Source of the DNA: a virus
Reading direction: 5' to 3' (one strand)
Length of the DNA: 28,011 nt
Virus record (IMG/VR): IMGVR_UViG_3300006927_002245
Location: 1-28,011 of that record
Below the pieces are notes generated by a model. The model searched no databases. It was not told the origin of the DNA and saw only the letters and a program-made list of their open reading frames with translations. Shown here one piece after another: positions 1 to 6,041 of the stretch (position 1 is the first letter of the stretch; each line of letters begins with the position of its first letter). The translations under genes were made by a program, and so were the position numbers.

Positions 1-1100
1 GGCTCACAGGAACCTTCAGCCTCTTTAATAAAGGAGTCGCGGTACAGGTTGACAAATTCACCCTCCACAAATGGCGGCTGCGTGGGGTCGAATTTCATTT
101 CTTTGACGGTGCGCCGATCTTCCCATGCCAGCCACTCGTCGGGAATGCGTAACTCTTTCAGCGTTCCTTTTTGCGTTGGAACCATCAGCCGCCTGTGGCG
201 ATAGTTGACCGACTTGAAGTTGGTGCTGAGCATGGTGTAGCCAGTTTCAAGCTCACAGATTTCGCTGGTACTACGCACCAGGACACACTCAGTATTCATT
301 TTAATCAGCTCGGCCAGTCGTCCGGTGGGCTTGGCCTCCTCGCCTTCCTCGAATAGCCATGCGCGGGTTTCGTCCTCGCCCTGATTTTTCCACATTTCGT
401 TAATATCTTGTTCGCTCTCATCTGCTGCCTGGGGGACGTTGTGGATGGTGACGTACAGGCCGCGCTCAATCAGCGCGGAGGCGAGGTCATTCTGTGCCCG
501 CTGAACTTCCCAGTTGGTGTGGGCGTTGGAGTCAAAAATTATTCGGATCTCTTTGACCTTCTCAGTCGGCAGCTTTGCCAGCTCCGCGACCAGCCCCTTT
601 TTAGTGTGGCCGCAAGCGACCCCGTTAAGCCCCATTGAGTGTCGGTGCGTGAGCTTGTAGCCAAGCATCGCTTTGACCACTGACTCATGCACATCAATTA
701 CCATGTCGTCAGCGTTTAGCCAATCGCATTTTGGGTGCAGCCATGCGTGGAGTTGCTGCTTAGGTGGGCAGAAAGTTTTGCCCCATCCTTTTTTGCGGTC
801 AGTTTGCGCGGCGAATCCCCGCAAGTCTCCCACAATTCGGGCGGAGAGCCAGTCGATTAAGTTATTGGAGTAGTCGTAATGAGGAAAGCAGACGGCAAAG
901 CGATTTTGATTTTCGAGTGATTTGTATTTGTAAATTTGGAGCAGCGAATCGAAGGGGATAATGCGCCCCCCGATTTCCTGTAGATCCTGGCCGGAGATTC
1001 CGCGCTGAACTAAGTAAGCCTGGGCATCAACGAATGACTGCGGCTGGCGCTCTATTGAGCTGGTGGGGTGCTTATACGCGAAAATCTGCTCTGCTTGCAT
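1..1100 (-). CDS. Phage DNA primase-helicase, N-terminal part (runs off left edge)
   Basis: The frame stays open for 366 codons from ATG at 1100 to the window edge. Residues about 25-245 resemble a Toprim-like primase domain of the DUF3854 kind: an acidic residue in IDVHES (E139), then IIFDSN (D190, N192), a predicted alternating helix/strand pattern, and an acidic DINEMW segment near 232-237. Residues about 300-366 (IPDEWLAWEDRR and EFVNLYRDSF) look like the region that precedes a superfamily 3 helicase in phage primase-helicases (DUF5906-like). The ATPase itself would lie left of the window. It should make primers and unwind DNA for the polymerase encoded at 3285. An AAGGGG Shine-Dalgarno lies about 10 bases before the ATG, and an in-frame TGA upstream limits the start. 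It is transcribed away from the rest of the replication operon. Primase-helicase is a family-level inference; the open frame is seen directly. Confidence 0.72.
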   Translation of the reverse strand, partial: MQAEQIFAYKHPTSSIERQPQSFVDAQAYLVQRGISGQDLQEIGGRIIPFDSLLQIYKYKSLENQNRFAVCFPHYDYSNNLIDWLSARIVGDLRGFAAQTDRKKGWGKTFCPPKQQLHAWLHPKCDWLNADDMVIDVHESVVKAMLGYKLTHRHSMGLNGVACGHTKKGLVAELAKLPTEKVKEIRIIFDSNAHTNWEVQRAQNDLASALIERGLYVTIHNVPQAADESEQDINEMWKNQGEDETRAWLFEEGEEAKPTGRLAELIKMNTECVLVRSTSEICELETGYTMLSTNFKSVNYRHRRLMVPTQKGTLKELRIPDEWLAWEDRRTVKEMKFDPTQPPFVEGEFVNLYRDSFIKEAEGSCE

Positions 1101-1123
1101 ACCCTTGAAGCCCCTTACGCCGC

Positions 1124-1144
1124 CCCCTTTTCGACAAAAAGGGG
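1124..1144 (-). promoter_or_regulatory. Hairpin in primase mRNA leader
   Basis: CCCCTTTT (1124-1131) and AAAAGGGG (1137-1144) form a perfect 8-bp stem with a 5-base loop. On the minus strand it lies at the very start of the leader predicted from the candidate -10 box at 1149-1154, so the primase mRNA could begin with this hairpin. A 5'-terminal hairpin often protects mRNA from decay. No T-run follows on either strand, so a terminator is unlikely. Confidence 0.4.
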
Positions 1145-1148
1145 AGTC

Positions 1149-1157
1149 ATTATGTCA
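1149..1157 (-). promoter_or_regulatory. Candidate extended -10 promoter for primase
   Basis: On the minus strand the bases read TGACATAAT: a TGn extension followed by CATAAT (one mismatch to TATAAT). Initiation would fall near 1142, giving a leader of about 42 bases to the ATG at 1100. The hexamer 17 bases upstream (ACATAA) is a poor -35, so the call rests on the extended -10 and on the position in a divergent intergenic region. Confidence 0.3.
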
Positions 1158-1214
1158 CAGGATGTGGCTACTTATGTCCGTTTTTGCTGCTTAACCGACT
1201 ATATATCATGCAGT

Positions 1215-1243
1215 TTGCATTTGGTAGAGGAAGAGCGCATACT
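1215..1243 (+). promoter_or_regulatory. Candidate sigma70 promoter of the replication operon
   Basis: TTGCAT (1215-1220) is separated by 17 bases from CATACT (1238-1243). Initiation near 1250 would give a leader of about 20 bases before the first gene at 1271, which has a good Shine-Dalgarno (AAGGAG). The same TTGCAT -35 appears in the candidate promoter upstream of the capsid gene (22330-22359), suggesting a shared promoter style read by host RNA polymerase. Confidence 0.35.
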
Positions 1244-1270
1244 CAGATTTAGCAAATAAGGAGCATAGTA

Positions 1271-1627
1271 ATGAAAACTACAAAACAAGATGTAGTTGGC
1301 GAAGTCTGCATCTGGGCAGTCCCTCGCACCGAGTGGGAAATCTCGCAGAGCGAAGATAAAAAGCCCTTCCACCTGGAGCTTTATTGCTCTAATGATGAGC
1401 CTTACCGCGAAGCTGCGGTGCAACTCTACGCAGAGGAAGTCGTCCTCACCTGTCCAGCGGGCATCGACATGGTGCAAGCTGCCGTGGATACCCTGCATGG
1501 CGTGAAGGAAAAAGAAGTTAAAGCCCACGCTACGCGCATGAACGAGCTTGATGATCGGATCGCAGCACTTTTGAGGCTGACGCACATCACGCCGGAAGGT
1601 GAAAACATTGTTCCGCTTAAACCGTAG
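1271..1627 (+). CDS. Hypothetical protein, first gene of the replication operon
   Basis: A 118-residue protein that I do not recognise. It is acidic to neutral, with no signal peptide and no membrane segment. The N-terminal half looks mixed alpha/beta (a strand at VGEVCIWAVPRTEW, another at FHLELYCSN). Residues about 65-105 look helical (MVQAAVDTLHGVKEKEVKAH and on through MNELDDRIAALLRL). The start is supported by AAGGAG seven bases before the ATG. It overlaps the following RlpA-like gene by about 20 bases, so the two are probably translationally coupled. Position as the first gene after the divergent promoter region is typical of early phage proteins. No function can be assigned. Confidence 0.75.
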   Translation: MKTTKQDVVGEVCIWAVPRTEWEISQSEDKKPFHLELYCSNDEPYREAAVQLYAEEVVLTCPAGIDMVQAAVDTLHGVKEKEVKAHATRMNELDDRIAALLRLTHITPEGENIVPLKP

Positions 1628-2033
1628 GCAATTAGTTCTTGGGGGGCTGGCATTAGGGGCTGTAAGCATCGCTGATGCTTACACTGTCCGAGGCCAGTCC
1701 TACCAAGTCCTTCCCTCGGCGGAGGGCTTTGTCGAGGAGGGGCTGGCAAGCTGGTACGGTGAGCCCTTCCACGGCAGACAAACGGCGAACCAAGAAGTAT
1801 ACAATATGCACCAAATGACAGCCGCCCATAAAACGCTGCCGCTGCCTACCGCTGCGCTGGTCACAAACCTCGACAATGGGCTCGGGGTGGTTGTACGAAT
1901 CAATGACCGTGGGCCTTTCATAGAGCCACGGGTGCTGGATCTCTCATACGGAGCTGCTTGCGCCTTAGAAATGGATAAATGTGGGGTTGCGCCGGTCAGA
2001 ATAGTCACGCTATCGCGTGACTTTATGTGGTAA
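1608..2033 (+). CDS. RlpA-like peptidoglycan-active protein (double-psi beta-barrel) with Tat-like signal
   Basis: Numbered from TTG at 1608, about 141 residues. Residues 45-81 (GLASWYGEPFHGRQTAN onward) and 97-113 (RINDRGPF, RVLDLS) are hallmark blocks of the RlpA double-psi beta-barrel. The Glu, His and Asp conserved in this family are present (E63, H74, D100). Bacterial RlpA is a lytic transglycosylase acting on peptidoglycan that lacks stem peptides. There is no SPOR domain, so this is the catalytic fold alone. The N-terminus (NRRQLVLGGLALGAV) is a signal peptide with a twin arginine, hinting at Tat export. There is no lipobox, unlike bacterial RlpA. TTG is preferred because GGAAGG (1594-1599) lies eight bases before it; GTG at 1599 would overlap that Shine-Dalgarno. 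A role in cell-wall degradation or remodelling during infection is inferred. Its place in the replication operon is unusual. Confidence 0.85.
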   Translation: MFRLNRRQLVLGGLALGAVSIADAYTVRGQSYQVLPSAEGFVEEGLASWYGEPFHGRQTANQEVYNMHQMTAAHKTLPLPTAALVTNLDNGLGVVVRINDRGPFIEPRVLDLSYGAACALEMDKCGVAPVRIVTLSRDFMW

Positions 2034-2062
2034 GATTATTTTAGCAATTGAAGGAGAAAGAC

Positions 2063-2446
2063 ATGGACCTGGACCTCGGGGCAAAACTTGCCGACCAGTA
2101 CAATCAGACCCGTAAATCGCGGCTTGAGCTGGATCACCAGTCGCGTGACCTTAAAAAGCAAGAGGCTGAGCTACAGCGTCAGATTATTGACGGGCTCAAA
2201 GCCAACGGTGCGCGGAGCATTGGGGGCCAGACTTGCAGTTTGGAGCTGAAGGTTCAGCGCGAACCAACGGCAGAGGACTGGGACGAGATCCGCAAGTATA
2301 TTATCGAAGGCAATAATTGGGATATTATGAAAAAATCGCTCAATGGCGCAGCAGTTAAGTTACGCGCCGAGGACGATATTATGATACCAGGAATCGGCTG
2401 GTATCCAGTCGAGAAGTTAAGTTTACATCAACTGAAGGATGATTAA
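2063..2446 (+). CDS. Conserved helical phage protein of the replication region
   Basis: A 127-residue protein. Residues about 8-50 form a charged amphipathic helix or coiled coil (RLELDHQSRDLKKQEAELQR). A compact C-terminal part follows, with an Arg/Thr-rich strand (CSLELKVQREP) and a segment AVKLRAEDDIMIPGIGWYPV. Short proteins of this kind commonly lie just upstream of the zinc-binding protein and polymerase in podoviruses; no biochemical role is known to me. ATG at 2063 is chosen over an earlier in-frame TTG at 2048 because AAGGAG (2051-2056) sits six bases upstream of it. The next gene begins two bases after its stop, so the pair is co-translated. Confidence 0.75.
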   Translation: MDLDLGAKLADQYNQTRKSRLELDHQSRDLKKQEAELQRQIIDGLKANGARSIGGQTCSLELKVQREPTAEDWDEIRKYIIEGNNWDIMKKSLNGAAVKLRAEDDIMIPGIGWYPVEKLSLHQLKDD

Positions 2447-2448
2447 AG

Positions 2449-3183
2449 ATGAGTAAAGAGAAGAAGAGCGATACCCTCCCCGTAAGTTGGGAGGACCAAA
2501 TGGCGAAGGTGGCGAAGACAATAGCTACTGTCGAGCGCCCGAGCGTTAATAAGATCTCAATGCGCGGGGGCATCCTGCAAATTGATGATCGACCATTAAC
2601 CGATAACCTGTTTACCTGCGTGATCGTTGGCGCAGTCCATGAGCAGGTCAGGTTCGATGAGAAGTGGGATCCTACCAAAATTGTCCCGCCGGTCTGCTAT
2701 GCGTTCAGCGAGAAGGCCGCAGTCAAGGGCGAAATGGCCCCCGACGAGAACGTCCCGAGCCCTATCTCACCGATCTGCGCGGGTTGCGCGTCACGCTCGT
2801 TTGGTGAAGGGGGCGAAAAGCCCAAGTGCCAGAGCCGCAGACGCATCGCGGTAGTTGCGTGGAACAGTGATAACACGCTGGATGATGAGATCTACACGCT
2901 CAGCTTTCCAGCGTACAGCTCCGGCAAGGTCTACCAAGCCTACGCCAGCGAGGTTGCGATCAGTGAGAACCGCCCGCCTTACGGAGTTATTACTGAGGTC
3001 AAACTCGCCAATCACCCCAAGTGGCAATACATTCTGGGCTTCAAAAATCTAGGCCGAGTACCTGATGATGCAATGGGGCCAGTGATGAACAAGGTGGGGG
3101 CTGCTCTCGCTGCTTTGACCACTCCCTATGATATGACTGGGCCTGCGGTAGAAGAACCTACCTCCCTAAAAGGCACATCGTAG
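2449..3183 (+). CDS. Zinc-binding replication-region protein (possible ssDNA-binding role)
   Basis: A 244-residue protein of a widespread phage family that sits beside the polymerase. Typical features are an N-terminal helix (WEDQMAKVAKTIA), then the strand pattern MRGGILQIDDRPL, PPVCYAF, and a cysteine cluster at C83, C110, C113 and C127 followed by SRRRIAVVAW. The four cysteines probably bind one zinc. The context (polymerase, nucleases, helicase, and no other single-strand binding protein in the operon) makes a single-stranded DNA-binding role attractive, but that is inference. The C-terminal 25 residues (TGPAVEEPTSLKGTS) look disordered. The Shine-Dalgarno precedes the ATG inside the end of the previous gene. 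It is followed by a gap of about 100 bases before the polymerase. Confidence 0.72.
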   Translation: MSKEKKSDTLPVSWEDQMAKVAKTIATVERPSVNKISMRGGILQIDDRPLTDNLFTCVIVGAVHEQVRFDEKWDPTKIVPPVCYAFSEKAAVKGEMAPDENVPSPISPICAGCASRSFGEGGEKPKCQSRRRIAVVAWNSDNTLDDEIYTLSFPAYSSGKVYQAYASEVAISENRPPYGVITEVKLANHPKWQYILGFKNLGRVPDDAMGPVMNKVGAALAALTTPYDMTGPAVEEPTSLKGTS

Positions 3184-3232
3184 CCCTACCTGGAGCTTCA
3201 CTAGGTTAATTTGCGTTCACCCGTAACTCGCC

Positions 3233-3263
3233 GCTGGCCGAGGTTGAAGCCGCCAGCACTTTT
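3233..3263 (+). terminator. Weak hairpin with short T-run before the polymerase gene
   Basis: GCTGGC (3233-3238) pairs with GCCAGC (3252-3257) across a 13-base loop, followed by ACTTTT. It occupies the only sizeable gap in the operon. The short stem and T-run suggest partial attenuation or an RNA-processing site at most. Confidence 0.25.
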
Positions 3264-3284
3264 AGCGTTTTAAGGGGCTATGCC

Positions 3285-5039
3285 GTGTGGACAATTGATT
3301 TTGAGACAGAAGCAATAGAGGGGAACCCAACCCTAACACCGCCGGTTCCCGTGGGCGTGGCCCTCCACAGCGACACTACTCAGGCCGAATACTCACCAAT
3401 TAAGGAAGGTGCGCCGATTCTGGAGAGGATCTGGGCGGGGAATGAGCCCCTCATCTTCCACAATGCCCCGTTTGACCTAGCTGTTGCCGAAGCGCACCTG
3501 GGGCTCCCTATGCCCCACTGGGACCGCATCCACGATACCCAGTACCTCGTCTATCTGGCAGACCCTTACGCCAAGACACTGGGTCTTAAAGCCTGTGCTG
3601 AGCGTTATTTAGACCTGCCTCCAGAGGAGCAGGACCACTTAAAGGCATGGATACTAGCCAACGTCCCAGGCAGTACCCCCAAGAACTACGGGGCGCATAT
3701 CTCCAAAGCCCCCTTTGAGCTTGTTAAGCCCTACGCCATTGGTGATGTTGTTAGGACTAGGGAGCTGTTCAATTTACTGTGGCCTGAGATGCCCCGTGGA
3801 GCCTATGACCGGGAACGGCGCTGTATGCCCATGTTCCAAGAGGCTACGCGGAAAGGGGTCCGAGTTGATGGGGAAGGGCTGGAGAGGGACTTGGAAATCT
3901 ACAACAATGCGGAGGCTGAATGTGAGCAGTTAATCGCTAGGCGATTAGACTACCGAGGGGACCCCGAGCTGCTCAAGGGCGCAGCTCTGTGTGATGCGCT
4001 TGAGGCAGCAGGAATTGTGAAGCCTAACGACTGGATTAAAACAGCTAAGTCAGGGGCGCGGAGTACATCGAAGGACAACATTATTAAGGTTATTAAAGAC
4101 CCCGAGGTGCTGGCGATGCTCCAGTACAAAGGGGTGCTGTCCACGATCCTGCAAACCTTCATGCGTCCCTGGTGGGCCAAGAGCGCGGTTGATGGCAGAT
4201 TGCACCCTAACTGGAATCAGGTGAGGGACACGGCTCGTAATAAAGGTACTCGCACTGGCAGACTAAGTAGCGACAGCCCTAATTTTCAGAACGTAATAAA
4301 GCGGTTTGATGTGCCCCCTGTCACTGGGCTGCCGGATCTCCCCCACATGAGGAAGTACCTTCTTCCAGAGGAAGGCCATGTCTGGGTAATGCGGGACTTT
4401 AGTGGTCAGGAACTACGCATTGGGGCACACTACGAGGATGGGCCGCTGATGCAAGCGTACCAAGCAAACCCCCAGTTAGACCCCCATGAAATGGCAAGAG
4501 TTATTATAGGGGATGAATTTGGAGTCGATCTCGAAAGAAAAGACGTTAAGATTACAGCGTTCCGTATTATGTACGGGGGAGGAGCTCCGGCAATTGCTGG
4601 AGCTCTTGGAATTACAGTTCCCGAAGGAGCTGCCCTCAAAGCTCAGTACCTCGGAGCAATGGGTGGCCTCAAGTCCCTTATGGACCGAGTTAGTAGTCGA
4701 GGGCGTAGTGGACAACACATCACTACCTGGGGAGGACGTAACTATTACGCTGAAGCTAGAGATAAGGCTTACAAGCTCACAAACTACTTGATTCAAGGGA
4801 GCGCGGCTGACCAAACGAAGCAGTGCTGCGCTGACTGGTATTATGAGCATCGCCGCCCCCAGGATGTCTTTATGGCAACGGTCCACGATGAAATCAATAT
4901 AAGTGTTCCCGAGGAAGAGATTGAACAGGGAATGACGCAGCTTAGAAGCGCAATGGATCAGGACTTCTTTGATGTACCAATGGCGAGTGAAGGCGCGATT
5001 GGTCCCAACTGGCACAACATGGAGGGATGGGATGACTGA
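3285..5039 (+). CDS. Family A DNA polymerase with 3'-5' exonuclease domain
   Basis: A 584-residue replicative polymerase of T7/Pol I type. Proofreading domain: Exo I in IDFETE (D5, E7), Exo II in HNAPFDLA (N60, D64), Exo III in YAIGD (Y150, D154). Polymerase domain: TRTGRLSSDSPNFQN (322-336), motif A RDFSGQELR (370-378, catalytic D371), motif B R418-K422-F426-Y430-G431, motif C VHDE (533-536, catalytic D535). Motif A with SG after Asp-x matches T7 polymerase more than E. coli Pol I. The residue equivalent to Phe762 of Pol I is Phe (F426), followed by Arg rather than Gly. There is no 5'-3' exonuclease domain. The start is GTG, seven bases after AAGGGG; an ATG five bases upstream is out of frame. 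It overlaps the next gene by eight bases. Confidence 0.97.
   Translation: MWTIDFETEAIEGNPTLTPPVPVGVALHSDTTQAEYSPIKEGAPILERIWAGNEPLIFHNAPFDLAVAEAHLGLPMPHWDRIHDTQYLVYLADPYAKTLGLKACAERYLDLPPEEQDHLKAWILANVPGSTPKNYGAHISKAPFELVKPYAIGDVVRTRELFNLLWPEMPRGAYDRERRCMPMFQEATRKGVRVDGEGLERDLEIYNNAEAECEQLIARRLDYRGDPELLKGAALCDALEAAGIVKPNDWIKTAKSGARSTSKDNIIKVIKDPEVLAMLQYKGVLSTILQTFMRPWWAKSAVDGRLHPNWNQVRDTARNKGTRTGRLSSDSPNFQNVIKRFDVPPVTGLPDLPHMRKYLLPEEGHVWVMRDFSGQELRIGAHYEDGPLMQAYQANPQLDPHEMARVIIGDEFGVDLERKDVKITAFRIMYGGGAPAIAGALGITVPEGAALKAQYLGAMGGLKSLMDRVSSRGRSGQHITTWGGRNYYAEARDKAYKLTNYLIQGSAADQTKQCCADWYYEHRRPQDVFMATVHDEINISVPEEEIEQGMTQLRSAMDQDFFDVPMASEGAIGPNWHNMEGWDD
4582..4605. repeat. 24-bp near-perfect palindrome inside the polymerase gene
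   Basis: GAGCTCC (4582-4588) and GGAGCTC (4599-4605) flank the self-complementary core GCAATTGC (4590-4597). Only the base pair 4589/4598 breaks symmetry. It falls within codons for the Gly/Ala-rich stretch just after motif B, so repeated GGA/GCT codons may explain part of it. Protein binding is not shown. Confidence 0.7.
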
Positions 5040-5742
5040 GGAACGTGTACCGACTGGGCCGAAATCGTACTCACAGTACGCCAGCCACAAGAAATGCGGG
5101 TTTAAGTTCGCAGCCGATAAGGTATGGAGGTTCGAGGTAAAGCCCCAAGAGTTTGGCCCCGCCCTGATACGCGGTAATGAAGTCCACGATTCGGTGGAGA
5201 ACTTCTTTAAGGGTAGTGACCTGCTCCACCCTGATCTCACAAAGTACAAACAATGGATGTGGGGGCTCAGGTCTGGGTACGACTGCTACCCCGAGAAGAA
5301 GTGGGCGTTTAAGATTGACCGCGAAACTGACGAGTGGACTGCCGTAGAGTTTGATGACCCAGAAGCCTCCTGGCGCGGAGTGTTTGACTTGCTCGTAGTG
5401 CCTAAAGAGGCAAGCGAGGGCAAAGCGATCCAGATTAAGGAATGGAAAACGGGCCGTATCTATGACGACCATAAGTGGCAACGCAGTCTCTACGAGGCAG
5501 CGGCCACTGAGGGCTACCCTGACTACGCCTCTTGGGATGTAGTGACTGTTTACTTTGACCAGAAAAAAGAGCCGCTAGGGGGCCGAACTGTAGCCGCCGC
5601 GAACCATGCCGAAAATAAGGTGGCGTGGCGAGAGCGTATGGACCTGATGGATACCCCCGCCACTTACATCCCCAACCCAGGATCTCACTGTCGCTGGTGT
5701 CCTCACAGCCGCTTTAAGGGGGGCAAGTGTAGCGTAGGGTGA
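5032..5742 (+). CDS. PD-(D/E)XK exonuclease, Cas4/RecB-like with Fe-S cysteines
   Basis: A 236-residue nuclease of the PDDEXK_1 type. Visible in order: SYSQYASHKKC (C22), the helix GNEVHDSVENFF with H52 and E56, RGVFD (D119), QIKEWKTG (E137, K139; the usual Asp of the D-x-K motif is Glu here), then QRSLYEAA (Q150, Y154). C-terminal cysteines are C220, C223 and C233 (HCRWCP then GGKC). Together with C22 they match the four-cysteine [4Fe-4S] arrangement of Cas4 and AddB nucleases. It probably resects DNA ends for recombination-linked replication or degrades host DNA. ATG at 5032 is chosen over an in-frame ATG at 4969 because GGAGGG (5021-5026) precedes it closely; it overlaps the polymerase stop by eight bases. 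The stop overlaps the next GTG start (GTGA). Confidence 0.9.
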   Translation: MTEERVPTGPKSYSQYASHKKCGFKFAADKVWRFEVKPQEFGPALIRGNEVHDSVENFFKGSDLLHPDLTKYKQWMWGLRSGYDCYPEKKWAFKIDRETDEWTAVEFDDPEASWRGVFDLLVVPKEASEGKAIQIKEWKTGRIYDDHKWQRSLYEAAATEGYPDYASWDVVTVYFDQKKEPLGGRTVAAANHAENKVAWRERMDLMDTPATYIPNPGSHCRWCPHSRFKGGKCSVG

Positions 5743-6041
5743 AAGAAGAAATAAAATTAGAGCGTTGGACCGTAAATCGTGCCGAGTGCATTGTGCATAA
5801 GCTCTATAACGCCGCAAGTGCTGGCTGGCCTGACCGCTTATTCGCATGGCCCCTCCCGAGGGGCCATGAGTACGTCGAGTTTAAGGCGGAGGGAGAAGCA
5901 CTAAGGGCGCTGCAAAGGCACAGAGGGGAACAACTCGCCCTCTCTGGGCACAAAGTTTTTATGATAGACAACAAGCAAGACGCAAAAAGGTATTTAGATG
6001 GAGCCCTGGAGCCCACGTTCATTCCAAAGACGAGCGATTAA
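5739..6041 (+). CDS. VRR-NUC domain nuclease
   Basis: A 100-residue protein that is almost entirely a VRR-NUC domain. GWPDRL (D32) is followed by the strand YVEFK (E47, K49), the helix LQRHRGEQLALSG (Q59) and the closing strand HKVFMIDN. These are the Asp, Glu-x-Lys and Gln of the PD-(D/E)XK superfamily. Stand-alone phage VRR-NUC proteins are believed to cleave branched DNA such as Holliday junctions, and they are often found beside SNF2-type helicases, as here. The start is GTG overlapping the preceding stop (GTGA), which indicates coupled translation. The end overlaps the helicase gene by 44 bases. A strong palindrome (5845-5868) lies within the coding sequence. Confidence 0.9.
   Translation: MKEEIKLERWTVNRAECIVHKLYNAASAGWPDRLFAWPLPRGHEYVEFKAEGEALRALQRHRGEQLALSGHKVFMIDNKQDAKRYLDGALEPTFIPKTSD
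5845..5868. repeat. 24-bp inverted repeat inside the VRR-NUC gene
   Basis: CATGGCCCCTC (5845-5855) and GAGGGGCCATG (5858-5868) are perfect complements separated by CC. In RNA this gives a 10-bp GC-rich hairpin with a four-base loop in the middle of the reading frame. In DNA it is a dyad suited to a dimeric protein. No role is established. Confidence 0.8.

Noticed and set aside
1199-1669. Minus-strand frame of 156 codons overlapping the first operon genes
   Set aside because: It is antisense to the hypothetical gene and the RlpA start region, which have good Shine-Dalgarno sites; the protein is of random composition.
4476-5249. 257-codon minus-strand frame across the polymerase and nuclease genes
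   Set aside because: It is antisense to two well-supported genes with complete catalytic motifs; its product has no recognisable family.
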